NCBI GenBank assembly: GCA_005281725.1
Contig: SSBO01000007.1
Location: 6,309,415 to 6,373,414 of the forward strand
Direction: 5' to 3'
DNA from: Wuchereria bancrofti
Lineage: Eukaryota; Nematoda; Chromadorea; Rhabditida; Onchocercidae
DNA length: 64,000 bases
Shown here one piece after another: positions 36,364-49,130 of this stretch. The position numbers and the translations under genes are program-made. A model generated the notes under the pieces. The model saw only the letters and a program-made list of their open reading frames with translations. It searched no databases and was not told where the DNA came from. Positions within the stretch are counted from its first letter, which is position 1; each line of letters starts with the position of its first letter.

Positions 36364-36436
36364 GGCCCTGTGGCCTAATGGATAAGGCGTCGGACTTCGG
36401 ATCCGAAGATTGCAGGTTCAAGTCCTGCCAGGGTCG
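36364..36436 (+). tRNA. tRNA-Arg (anticodon TCG), no intron
   Basis: A full 73-base cloverleaf: acceptor GGCCCTG/CAGGGTC (one G-T pair), D arm GCCT...AGGC, anticodon stem TCGGA/TCCGA with loop CTTCGGA and anticodon TCG at 36397-36399, T arm GCAGG/CCTGC with loop TTCAAGT, discriminator G. A box about 36371-36381; B box GGTTCAAGTCC at 36415-36425. It reads CGA, and CGN by wobble. The first TTTT downstream is 42 bases away, so the polymerase III stop signal is weak or distant. Confidence 0.97.
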
Positions 36437-39400
36437 CTCCTATTTACATTGATCATAAAAGAAGTGGTCATTTCTCATTTTACCATAAAATTTAAAATTG
36501 GGTTTAAATATTGAACAAAGAAGTTCTTTCTTTTGATAACTTTAATTTCATGTCTTATAGATTTTCTTGTCGTCGAATTTCGTAGTTAGTTTTACTTTAT
36601 TTATTACTCTTATTTGAATTAAAAAATTTTCCCTCCTCTATTCTTTCTATGTTAAATTTCATTCAAATTTCTGAATGGAAAAATTTTCAATTTAAATTTT
36701 ACAACAACAAATTGTTTACTATTTTGTTTTTGTTTTTTCTGTTTATGTTTTATAGGAGAGAAAAGCGAAAGACGATTGATTATCCAAGAACGATACTGAT
36801 TTATTCATTATCAACGTTGGAATGAATGAATGAATGAATGGATATTACTGACAAGTTTATAATAATGAATAATTTGATATGCACTGTATTTCAATAGAAA
36901 TTTCCATTTTTATTTGGTAATAAATGAAGGTTTTAAATTTAAAACAAATTTTAATTTCGGCAAAATTTAAATCGTATACAAAATAATAAATTTAATGGTA
37001 ATGATTTATAAACTTTATGCCGATAATTGAGTTAATTCTATAATTTGAATATGCATAGTGATAAAAAGATTTAGCCATGTCGAAAATGACATTGTAGCTT
37101 GGCTTAAATGACTAGGCCAAAAAGAAATTATGTAGCTTGGCTTGAATTATTAAGACAAAAGCACTAAGCAACATTGTGTTTTGATCAAAAATTAGTTAAT
37201 TCAAAATTTGTTTTTATTAATTTCTGTTCAATTCAGAAAAAGGAAAAATTGCGCATATGCATAAATCTTAATTTGCTCAATTAATCATTGAGTGTATAAA
37301 TAATTGAATTTAAAAATGATTGTATCTATTTACCTAATGGTACTTTAAAGTCTTATCAAAATAAAATGGAAGTAATGAAAATTTGTAATATAGTACTAAT
37401 TTTTATCAGTTGTAAACAAAAAGAAGAAAACAAGCGAAAGAATTGGACGACATCAATGTTATTTTTAATTTTTAATGAAAAAAGAAAATGCCTAGGTGAC
37501 ATAATATTTAAATATAAATTCTCTGAATTGGTTTAAATTTTAGAATACTTAATTACTTTATTGTAAAAAAAAAAAGCAAAAAAAAATGGAAACATTTTTT
37601 GCATCTCGGTGATTAGTAAATCTAAATTGAAATGATAAATTTACGCAATAATATAATTATCTCTTTAATTTATTGGAATTTGTAGTGAAAATAAAAATTA
37701 AACAAACAAAATGTTAAACAAAAATCAAATATAATTTTTTGCTTTTTTTTGTGTGTGTGTGTGTGTTTCAGATGAGTAGTTAAAATTAATTGATCAATTA
37801 TTTGATACTATTTGAAATGAAAATTATTTGGTAAATAAGTTATGTTGGAATCAAAGATCAAACAAAGATTAAACAAATGATACATTAATCAGTTAGTGAA
37901 TGATTTAGCGCTAAATAAATGCTAAATTTGCACAGCTTAAAAATGAGAATTTCAACAAAATGTTGATGGATGATGGAAAAAAAAAGAAACCGATGATATA
38001 GAGTTTCGGAGGAGTGCTTGTCAAAGCTTTTATCAGTGTACTTTATGCTCCTTGTGGTTGACACTGATATTATCTACCATCTTTCTTCTATTGCTATCAG
38101 TATCGGTAGATTGAAGCTTGCAGAATTTCTTATTATCACAATTTCTCATTTAACGTTGTATGTCAATTTATAAGTAAATATGTATTATATATGTATGTGT
38201 GTATGTGTATGTGTGTATGCGTATATGTGTATGTGTTAATATTTTCAAATTTTTTATCAAAAAAAATTTTTAAAAATAATTTTTAAAAAAAAAGTTATTG
38301 AAAATTTCTTTTAATTATATGAAAAAAAAATTGTATTAGTTTTACCCAATTCATTAAAATATAAGAGAGGAGGGAAAAAAAATTAAATGTTTTTGATTTA
38401 ATACAAGTATTATATTTTTTTTTTTTACTGTGGTACAATTAATTTAAGATTATTTTCAATTATTGAACAACCATTTGGATTAATTTATTCATTTTATTTC
38501 AAATGATTTGTTATGTAAATGATATTTAATGTTTGTGTTATTTTAAATTAATTTTCCTATTTTATATTTGAAATAAATTTCACTTCATGTCGTTTCTTAT
38601 TATTAATTGTTATATAAAGTAATGCAATATATATTATTTTAAATTAATTCTTTATCACAAATAAAAAATTTTGCTTGACGCTAATTAATTTTGCCATAAC
38701 TAATCACTTTTTCAAATTTAATTCTTATAATCCTTTAAAAAATTGATAATTATTGATTCAGTTTGAAAATTAATAAAGGATTTCAGGTTAACTTTTGTTT
38801 ATGCCTTCAATTATTTTCAAATAATTTCTCCTTAAAAATTTCGAAATTGAATCAATAAAATAAATTTGTTGCAGTTTTTCAGATATTTTTTTTTTTTTTT
38901 TTGATAAAACATTTCTATTTTTCTTAACAGTAATAAAAACAAAATGATGACAACATTTCCGGAATAGTTTACCGAGTATATAAATTACAACTGGATAGAC
39001 ATCCGGTTTTGATGTTTTTTTTTTCACGCAAATTCAAATGAATGAATAAAGAGAAAGAAGATAAAGTTCATCTTTTTGTAATTAAGTAAAATTTGAAATA
39101 AATTTTTTTTCAAATATTTTGAAATAACGCTTTTGAAATAACGAACATGTCATTTATACAAATACAATCTTATGCATCAAATTAAAACTACAATAAAAAG
39201 TGAAATTAATAATTAATAATAATTTAATATAAACAAAATCAAGAATTGAAACATAATATAACTGAATTGAATTCTAAATTGCAATAATAGAAATAATAAT
39301 TATTTTTTATTTCATAAAATATCATAATGATAGCTAAAATAAAAAAAAAAGCATAATTAGTAAATGTTTTGTTACAGTATGCGTCTATGTTTTAAATCAA

Positions 39401-40041
39401 AATATTATCATGACTGATAACAAAATTATCAAGTGAAATATGACAGAAACAACAGTACAACTAATGTTTGTCTGAATCACACATATTAATTTTATCACTA
39501 ACTAATCAATATAATCATCATTACATAATCAGTATAATAATAATATATATCAAAATTATTATATTTATATTACTTATAAATTAAAAATATAAGTGTACCA
39601 ATGATAATTCCTTTTTTTTAAAAAAAAAAAGTATTAATAAAGTGTAAATAAAATATTTGAAATGTTAATTACGATTATTTTTTCACATATTCCTGGTTAT
39701 TATTAAATAAAAGTATGTTTTGATTATTTCTAATTAATTTTTGAATGTATAATAAAATCAATTAAGGATAATTTTATCTTTTGTTATCATTCAATGTTTT
39801 TTTGTTTTTTGTTAAATTTGATTGCATATACTCATACTTTTTACATTAATACGAATTGGAAATTTAATAAATGCTAATATTAATGTTATCAATCAATCAT
39901 TCATTAATCATTTATATTTAATAAATCAATTCAATAATCAATATATAATTTTATCAAATCGTAATTTGTAATCATTTGATGATGATAATTATCATAAGTT
40001 TACTTTTAACTTGCCAATTTATTTTTTTTCTTTTCTTGCAG
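36437..40041. other. Intergenic region between tRNA-Arg and the ZIP gene
   Basis: 3.6 kb of AT-rich sequence. It holds a (GAAT)n run at 36821-36841, a (GT)8 run at 37751-37766, a TATG/TGTG-type run at about 38190-38237, and a short doubled TGTAGCTTGGCTT word near 37093 and 37132. No gene seen. Confidence 0.5.
40032..40041 (+). other. Probable trans-splice acceptor of the ZIP gene
   Basis: TTTCTTGCAG after a long pyrimidine tract, 21 bases before the ATG at 40063. No upstream coding exon is needed, so a spliced leader may join here. Confidence 0.5.
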
Positions 40042-40062
40042 TGAAAAATTTTACAAAAGAAA

Positions 40063-43000
40063 ATGGATGAATTTACTATGCAAATAATTTGCGCTATTGT
40101 AATGTTTCTAACAACAGCAATTGCTGGTTTTGCTCCATTTAAAGTAAGTTTAAATAGTTTTTAATAAAATTTTTAAAATTTCATAATTTATTTGCAGCTT
40201 TACAAAATTAACAATTTGGTTAAAAAAATTGATATTTTAATGAAATAAGAGAAATATTTTTTAAAAAAAGTTTCAATTCGCTTTTTTTTTTTTCAAAAAA
40301 TTTAGTAATATTGCGTTAAAAATTCTCATTTCATTTCATCTAACTAATATTTTAACTAAAATTGAAAAATTTTTCATCATTATTAAGTCTTAAAAACATA
40401 TGAAATTAGTAATGATTAACTAAGTTTATTATCATTTCATTAAATTTATTTTAATTTCTTTCAAAATTAATCAATCAGATGGAACAGTTTGATAATTTAA
40501 GCTACAATTTTGCCTATTTAATCTTTTCTATTTCTTTTTTTAAATAATATGGATTAATTTGAAAATGAATGTTTTAAAAGTATTAGAGGATACTAATGCT
40601 AATAAAAATGATGAAATTAAATTTGTCTTAATATTCAATCAATATAACAGCGATATTCGGAAAAATTAATTTCATCCGGTTACATTCAACTTTCATCCGG
40701 TTGCATTCAATAATACCGGATGATTGATTAGTGTTAAATTTTGATGAAATTTGTTGAATTTTTAGCTTATGACAATGATTTCTTCAAATGGTGTGATGAG
40801 TCGAAGAGCATCGATCATATTATCCATAATGTCATGCTATGCTGGTGGCATCTTTTTAGCTACTTGTTTTCTTGATACATTACCGCATCTTAAGTATGCT
40901 ATTTTGAATTTTTTAAATTTCAAAATCAATAAATTAAAAATTACAAACAAAAAAAAAGAAAGGTAAAATGCATGCCCGTAATGTCATGATGCTATGCTGG
41001 TGGCATCTTTTTAGCTACTTGTTTTCTTGACACATTACCGCATCTTAAGTATGCTATTTTGAATTTTTTAAATTTCAAAATGAATAAATTAAAAATCAGA
41101 AGCAATAAAAAAGAGAGAGAGAGAAAAGTAAAAGTTATAGCTAAAATTTTTTTTTAATATTTTTCGCATAAATTTTTTCTCTCCTAAATTTTTCATTAAC
41201 TATAAAATTAATTAAATGAATAATTAAAATAATTGTTAGCGATAATATTGAAAAATTGTATCATTTATTGCATATGTATTTAGTTGTAAAATGTTTTAAA
41301 ATATTAAAATGAAACAATAAATGCTTCATTTTTTTTTCGTAAATTTCTAATTTTTTTTTTTTGCTTAAAATTGTGAAGCAAAAAAAGTTATAATTTAGCA
41401 TTATCTGTTAAGAGCTTCGCTTGAAATTTACAAGATTTTATTTAAAAGGTCTGTTTTTAAGCTAATTAATTAATTAATTAATACTATTGATTGATAATTT
41501 GTAGCAATTAATAAGAATTTTTACAAGGGATGATTTAACAAAAATAAAAGTATTTATAAAAGTAATCAGTAATTAATAAGAAAATACAAATAGTATGAGA
41601 ATTTTTATGATCATTTAATCTCAAATAAAACGAAATAATTTAATTTATTTTATAAATAACTTGAATAATTAAGATTTAATCAGAAAAAAATGGAACGAAT
41701 TTTCTTTTCCTTCTTTTTTTTTCTTGGTTACTTAAAATATCATCGATTGGTTGACTGATTAATTGATTAAATTTAATACCTATTTATTTTAATAATATTT
41801 TCAGTGAAAATTTTCAAAAATTTAAAAAAATCACATCCTGGAATACAACATATCCGGTGCCAGAATTTCTTGTTTGCATTGGTATTTTATCCGTTTATGT
41901 TCTTGAAGAAATATTTACTTGGATTTTTTCAAGAACAAAAGAAAATCAGGAAAATATGTAAGCAAAATATATTGTTTCTTCTTTTTTTTAAAAAAAAAAG
42001 AGAAAAAGTTTCTTTCTTTCTTATTTTTTATTTTTGACTTTTTGTTTTTTGTTCGATTAAAAAAATTTTTTTTAAACATTTTTTTTAATGTTATTATTTT
42101 GAAGTAAGTTTCAAAAAAAAAAAAGAAAAAAGTAGGAAAAATGCGCTACTATTTTTTTCTGAATTATTTGTCATAAAATTATTATTTATAATTTAAGCAT
42201 TATTAGATGAATAGAATGATGAGAAAATTATTATTTTTATTTTCGATAGATTGGAAAATATTATAAATTTAAAATGCTGCCATATGGAATATTTAAAAAA
42301 AGGATAGAATTTGTAAGCAAATATACCAAATAATTTGTACACAAAAATTTTTTATTATCATTTAATATTTGTAAACAAAGAAAAAAATTGCAAATTTTTA
42401 AAAAAAAAAATTTTGAGAAAAAGCTATTTAAGAAGAGCATGAAAAATTCATTTAGAAAAGAAACTGAAATGTTGAAATTATCAAAAGATAATGCTATGAA
42501 ATTGGAACAAGAAACGGTATCATTACGTGAATATCAAGCAGTTGAAGCAAAAGATACGGAAAGTAATGGTGAGATTATTAAGTAAGTTAAGTTACGTACG
42601 TTATCATAAAAGAAATTNAGTATGCTATTTTGAATTTTTTAAATTTCAAAATCAATAAATTAAAAATTACAAACAAAAAAAAAGAAAGGTAAAATGCATG
42701 CCCGTAATGTCATGATGCTATGCTGGTGGCATCTTTTTAGCTACTTGTTTTCTTGACACATTACCGCATCTTAAGTATGCTATTTTGAATTTTTTAAATT
42801 TCAAAATGAATAAATTAAAAATCAGAAGCAATAAAAAAGAGAGAGAGAGAAAAGTAAAAGTTATAGCTAAAATTTTTTTTTAATATTTTTCGCATAAATT
42901 TTTTCTCTCCTAAATTTTTCATTAACTATAAAATTAATTAAATGAATAATTAAAATAATTGTTAGCGATAATATTGAAAAATTGTATCATTTATTGCATA

Positions 43001-46000
43001 TGTATTTAGTTGTAAAATGTTTTAAAATATTAAAATGAAACAATAAATGCTTCATTTTTTTTTCGTAAATTTCTAATTTTTTTTTTTTGCTTAAAATTGT
43101 GAAGCAAAAAAAGTTATAATTTAGCATTATCTGTTAAGAGCTTCGCTTGAAATTTACAAGATTTTATTTAAAAGGTCTGTTTTTAAGCTAATTAATTAAT
43201 TAATTAATACTATTGATTGATAATTTGTAGCAATTAATAAGAATTTTTACAAGGGATGATTTAACAAAAATAAAAGTATTTATAAAAGTAATCAGTAATT
43301 AATAAGAAAATACAAATAGTATGAGAATTTTTATGATCATTTAATCTCAAATAAAACGAAATAATTTAATTTATTTTATAAATAACTTGAATAATTAAGA
43401 TTTAATCAGAAAAAAATGGAACGAATTTTCTTTTCCTTCTTTTTTTTTCTTGGTTACTTAAAATATCATCGATTGGTTGACTGATTAATTGATTAAATTT
43501 AATACCTATTTATTTTAATAATATTTTCAGTGAAAATTTTCAAAAATTTAAAAAAATCACATCCTGGAATACAACATATCCGGTGCCAGAATTTCTTGTT
43601 TGCATTGGTATTTTATCCGTTTATGTTCTTGAAGAAATATTTACTTGGATTTTTTCAAGAACAAAAGAAAATCAGGAAAATATGTAAGCAAAATATATTG
43701 TTTCTTCTTTTTTTTAAAAAAAAAAGAGAAAAAGTTTCTTTCTTTCTTATTTTTTATTTTTGACTTTTTGTTTTTTGTTCGATTAAAAAAATTTTTTTTA
43801 AACATTTTTTTTAATGTTATTATTTTGAAGTAAGTTTCAAAAAAAAAAAAGAAAAAAGTAGGAAAAATGCGCTACTATTTTTTTCTGAATTATTTGTCAT
43901 AAAATTATTATTTATAATTTAAGCATTATTAGATGAATAGAATGATGAGAAAATTATTATTTTTATTTTCGATAGATTGGAAAATATTATAAATTTAAAA
44001 TGCTGCCATATGGAATATTTAAAAAAAGGATAGAATTTGTAAGCAAATATACCAAATAATTTGTACACAAAAATTTTTTATTATCATTTAATATTTGTAA
44101 ACAAAGAAAAAAATTGCAAATTTTTAAAAAAAAAAATTTTGAGAAAAAGCTATTTAAGAAGAGCATGAAAAATTCATTTAGAAAAGAAACTGAAATGTTG
44201 AAATTATCAAAAGATAATGCTATGAAATTGGAACAAGAAACGGTATCATTACGTGAATATCAAGCAGTTGAAGCAAAAGATACGGAAAGTAATGGTGAGA
44301 TTATTAAGTAAGTTAAGTTACGTACGTTATCATAAAAGAAATTTATTAGAGTGATTAAGCAAGTAAAGTTACGTACGTTATCATAAAAGAAATTCACTAG
44401 AGTGATTAAGCAAGTAAAGTTACGTACGTTATCATAAAAGAAATTTATTAGAGTGATTAAGCAAGTAAAGTTACGTACGTTATCATAAAAGAAATTCATT
44501 AGAGTGATTAAGCAAGTGAAGTTACGTACGTTATCATAAAAGAAATTCACTAGAGTGATTAAGCAAGTAAAGTTACGTACGTTATCATAAAAGAAATTCA
44601 CTAGAGTGATTAAGCAAGTAAAGTTACGCACGTTATCAGAAAAGAAATTCATTAAAATGATTAATTTTGGTACGTCAGGAATGATATAAATAATCTTATA
44701 AATTAATTAGGATTTAAATTATTTTAATTAATCATTTTCAATTCTTGATGATTTGTTTATTTATTTAATTGTAAACGATCATCTTTAAAGATCATTGCTT
44801 CACTCTAATATTTCAATTAAAAATTCCACCAATTTTATTGTTGAAATTTCCGATAGCAAAACTTTTTATTTTTTGTATGCTTTTTTTTTGTAAAGGATAG
44901 ATTTATTAAAATGAACTTAAATAATATTTGAAATTTTAGATTAGCTCATTTTTCTTCAACTAAATTATATTAATGCACTACTATCTATAATATTACAATA
45001 AAAATAACTATTGCTAGCATAATAATTTCTGAAAAAAATAATTTCAATTACATTTGAAGAAATGATATTAATTTAGAATTTAAATTGTTTATTGTATTTT
45101 TTTTTAAACTTAAATTAAAATTTTGCTATTTTAGTTCAAATATTGAAGTTATTCGTAGCAAAAGTCGAAGTAATAGCAATTTAGCAAACGGTTTGATACA
45201 TTCAATTACATTTACTATAGCAATGTCATTTCATTCGATACTTGAAGGAATTGCACTTGGTGTACAGGTTAATATTTAAAAAATTTTTAAATTTCGTATA
45301 TCATATTTAAAATTTAAGAGAGAAATAGAGGTAAAAGAAGAGGGAGAGAGAGAGAAAGAAAGACAAATACACTGAAATATGCCTTCTTTTTTTCATTTAT
45401 TTTAATATTTCAAAATTAAAATTTGCATATTAACCAAAACAAAAAACGTTGTGTAATTTGATGACTCATTCATGATATTTACAATTTCTTCTTTTTAATA
45501 TTTCAAATATTTTATAGTTTTAATGTGATATCCATAATCTATTAGCTATTTAATTAAAAAAGCAATTTAAAAAAAATGAATGAATAATAACAAGTGAAAT
45601 TAAATAATTAAATATTGTTAAGGATAAAAAAATTAAGTATTACAAAAAGTTTTATATTATAACTATTTTTTTTTATTATAAAATTATTCGCAATAAATCA
45701 AAAATATATAATTATTATTGGTTTCAATTTCAGATCATATTTTAATTAGATTTTTTTCTTGCACATTTGAAATATTACAAAAGTTTACTGTATTAATAAT
45801 GCGATTTAAATCTATTCGGTAATTTAGAAATAGAAAATATTACTTAAATACTTAATTATTTAAATGTATGCAAATAATCAATCCTAAATAATAACTGAAA
45901 AATATCAAATATTTTCTAAATGGTGTGTAATATATACGACAGGAATATTACTATGATAGAAAACTCAATAAAGTTTAAGATATTATATAAATGTTATAAA

Positions 46001-49000
46001 TAAACAATTACTGAAATACATATATACTTAAATTAATTGATTTAGATATAATAAATAATAATAAATGGATAACTGGTTGATTGGTTGGTTGATTGATTGA
46101 GTTTCTTTTTTTTGATTTTGGATTAGGTAAACATTATTAAAATTATTTGTTAGATTAATCTCACAAGTATTGCAAAAACAAAAACAAAACAAAACAAAAC
46201 GAAAAACAAAAACAAACAAACAAACAAATATGCTACCAAAAAATATCAAAAATTTGAAAATTTTTAAAATTTTTATTTAATTCTTTTTTTAAAAAGTAGA
46301 GAGAAAGGATAGAAATTATTATTTTTTTCTTATCTTAGATTTGAAATTAATAATTTCTTGCACAATTTTCTTTTATAATTTAAAATTTTTAAAAATTTTT
46401 AGGATGAAAAGTTTGGCATTATTACATTGTTTATATCACTTTTGCTACATAAAGGTATCGAAGCNCGATCATCTTTAAAGATCATTGCTTCACTCTAATA
46501 TTTCAATTAAAAATTCCACCAATTTTATTGTTGAAATTTCCGATAGCAAAACTTTTTATTTTTTGTATGCTTTTTTTTTGTAAAGGATAGATTTATTAAA
46601 ATGAACTTAAATAATATTTGAAATTTTAGATTAGCTCATTTTTCTTCAACTAAATTATATTAATGCACTACTATCTATAATATTACAATAAAAATAACTA
46701 TTGCTAGCATAATAATTTCTGAAAAAAATAATTTCAATTACATTTGAAGAAATGATATTAATTTAGAATTTAAATTGTTTATTGTATTTTTTTTTAAACT
46801 TAAATTAAAATTTTGCTATTTTAGTTCAAATATTGAAGTTATTCGTAGCAAAAGTCGAAGTAATAGCAATTTAGCAAACGGTTTGATACATTCAATTACA
46901 TTTACTATAGCAATGTCATTTCATTCGATACTTGAAGGAATTGCACTTGGTGTACAGGTTAATATTTAAAAAATTTTTAAATTTCGTATATCATATTTAA
47001 AATTTAAGAGAGAAATAGAGGTAAAAGAAGAGGGAGAGAGAGAGAAAGAAAGACAAATACACTGAAATATGCCTTCTTTTTTTCATTTATTTTAATATTT
47101 CAAAATTAAAATTTGCATATTAACCAAAACAAAAAACGTTGTGTAATTTGATGACTCATTCATGATATTTACAATTTCTTCTTTTTAATATTTCAAATAT
47201 TTTATAGTTTTAATGTGATATCCATAATCTATTAGCTATTTAATTAAAAAAGCAATTTAAAAAAAATGAATGAATAATAACAAGTGAAATTAAATAATTA
47301 AATATTGTTAAGGATAAAAAAATTAAGTATTACAAAAAGTTTTATATTATAACTATTTTTTTTTATTATAAAATTATTCGCAATAAATCAAAAATATATA
47401 ATTATTATTGGTTTCAATTTCAGATCATATTTTAATTAGATTTTTTTCTTGCACATTTGAAATATTACAAAAGTTTACTGTATTAATAATGCGATTTAAA
47501 TCTATTCGGTAATTTAGAAATAGAAAATATTACTTAAATACTTAATTATTTAAATGTATGCAAATAATCAATCCTAAATAATAACTGAAAAATATCAAAT
47601 ATTTTCTAAATGGTGTGTAATATATACGACAGGAATATTACTATGATAGAAAACTCAATAAAGTTTAAGATATTATATAAATGTTATAAATAAACAATTA
47701 CTGAAATACATATATACTTAAATTAATTGATTTAGATATAATAAATAATAATAAATGGATAACTGGTTGATTGGTTGGTTGATTGATTGAGTTTCTTTTT
47801 TTTGATTTTGGATTAGGTAAACATTATTAAAATTATTTGTTAGATTAATCTCACAAGTATTGCAAAAACAAAAACAAAACAAAACAAAACGAAAAACAAA
47901 AACAAACAAACAAACAAATATGCTACCAAAAAATATCAAAAATTTGAAAATTTTTAAAATTTTTATTTAATTCTTTTTTTAAAAAGTAGAGAGAAAGGAT
48001 AGAAATTATTATTTTTTTCTTATCTTAGATTTGAAATTAATAATTTCTTGCACAATTTTCTTTTATAATTTAAAATTTTTAAAAATTTTTAGGATGAAAA
48101 GTTTGGCATTATTACATTGTTTATATCACTTTTGCTACATAAAGGTATCGAAGCATTTAGCGTTGGCTTACAAATATCACGGACAATTGCGCAACAAGTT
48201 AAAATTGTCATTGCAACAATAACGATATATTCATTAATGACACCAATTGGTTCATTTGCTGGATTAATTTTACAGGTAATGCAACAAAAAAAAAATAAAA
48301 TTTTTAATTTTATATTGAAGTTTTCAAAAAAAAAAAATAAATTTTTTAATTTTATATTGAACTTTTCTTTAAAAAAAGAGAATTATTATCTTCAATTTTG
48401 AATTAACAATTTTATATGTAATATTTAAATTTATATTGTGATATATAAATATTTATTTAAATTTTGTGACATTTATTCATTTAAAAAATGACACATCTAA
48501 AATGATAGTGTTGAAATTAGTATGCTATTATATCATAACATATTTAATTAATTTAATTAAACATATTTAATCAAATATTTCAAAGTTATCATAACTTATT
48601 TTAATAATTACTTTAAAATTATCATAAGTTATATTTTAATTGTTAAAAAAAATTTTTTTTCAGAGTGTTAATATGAATGAATCCTGGCGACAAGGTACTA
48701 TAATTGTTCTCGAAGGAATTGCTATTGGAACATTTATTTTTGTGACATTTTTAGAGGTAAGTATCTTATTTGTTTATAATAATTAAATAAATTGATATGG
48801 TAAATTCCAAAATATTTTAAGAAAAAAAGAGAAATAAGTGAAATATGAATGAAATTTTAATTAAGCAATTTGTATTTACATCAAAAAAATGATTTAAAAT
48901 AAATGAATTTTAAAATATTTTAATTAACTTTTCATTTTATCACTTAAATTGAATAATAATTGAAATTTATTTTTTAGGTTTTATTTGAGCAACGGAATGA

Positions 49001-49130
49001 TTCAAAAGCAATAAGAGAAGAAATAATTGCAATTGCATTGGGTGTGTTAACAATTAGTGGTTTTCAATATTTTGAAGGAAATTTTCGTACTGTGGATCAG
49101 AATATAATTAATTCAAATTCTGTCAAATAA
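40063..49130 (+). CDS. ZIP-family zinc transporter (SLC39A1-3-like), 349 aa, split by assembly overlaps
   Basis: Exons: 40063-40143, 40766-40893, 41805-41957, 42456-42581, 45135-45267, 48093-48275, 48664-48756, 48978-49130 (TAA). They sum to 1050 bases with consistent phases. Eight hydrophobic segments are visible. TM4 carries HSILEGIALG and TM5 carries HKGIEAF, the metal-site motifs of ZIP-II transporters; YAGGIFLATCFLDTLPHL in exon 2 is also typical. Members bring zinc into the cytosol. The loop between TM3 and TM4 is charged (KETEMLKLSKDNAMKLEQE) and lacks the usual histidine cluster. Exon 4 could instead begin at 42381 (25 more codons, poorer acceptor). Duplicate copies at 43531-43683, 44182-44307, 46825-46957 and 46403-46464 come from unmerged contigs and should not be joined. 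An AATAAA lies at 49280-49285. Confidence 0.85.
40893..44343. repeat. 1725-base direct repeat across a single N: unmerged contig overlap
   Basis: 40893-42617 and 42619-44343 match with a constant offset of 1726 around one N at 42618. The open frames in both copies translate identically. The left copy stops in the first unit of the 51-base minisatellite, a likely reason the assembler failed to join. It contains ZIP exons 3 and 4. Confidence 0.9.
40980..41100 (+). pseudogene. Pseudo-exon: partial tandem copy of ZIP exon 2
   Basis: This segment repeats the second half of exon 2 and its donor (40828-40945) 152-155 bases downstream. It includes the codons for CYAGGIFLATCFLDTLPHLK. It has no splice acceptor, an in-frame TGA just before CYAGG, an inserted ATG triplet, and a T-to-C change. 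It is dead as an exon but may decoy the donor site. The contig copy after 42618 contains it again. Confidence 0.75.
44297..44665. repeat. 51-base minisatellite at the ZIP exon 4 donor
   Basis: Seven units, period 51, marked by CGTACGTTATC at 44321, 44372, 44423, 44474, 44525 and 44576, and by CGCACGTTATC at 44627. The first unit overlaps the end of exon 4 and its GTAAGT donor. Later units carry GATTAAGCAAGTAAAG in place of that donor. The 130-codon minus-strand ORF is repeat read-through. Confidence 0.9.
44776..48154. repeat. 1689-base direct repeat across a single N: unmerged contig overlap
   Basis: 44776-46464 and 46466-48154 match with a constant offset of 1690 around one N at 46465. Open frames in both are identical. 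The left copy breaks off inside ZIP exon 6 (after 46464), which is complete only at 48093-48275. It contains exon 5 twice (45135-45267, 46825-46957). Confidence 0.9.

Noticed and set aside
44260..44652. 130-codon minus-strand ORF repeating NFFYDNVRNFTCLITL
   Set aside because: The 51-base repeat is divisible by three, so any frame without a stop stays open. No splice or start support.
46028..46249. 73-codon minus-strand ORF, present twice
   Set aside because: Low-complexity Phe/Cys/Val from AAAC repeats in an intron; the second copy at 47718-47939 is the contig overlap.
40893..48154. Tandem gene duplication of the ZIP transporter
   Set aside because: Copies are identical, bounded by single Ns, and include broken exons; contig overlap explains them better.
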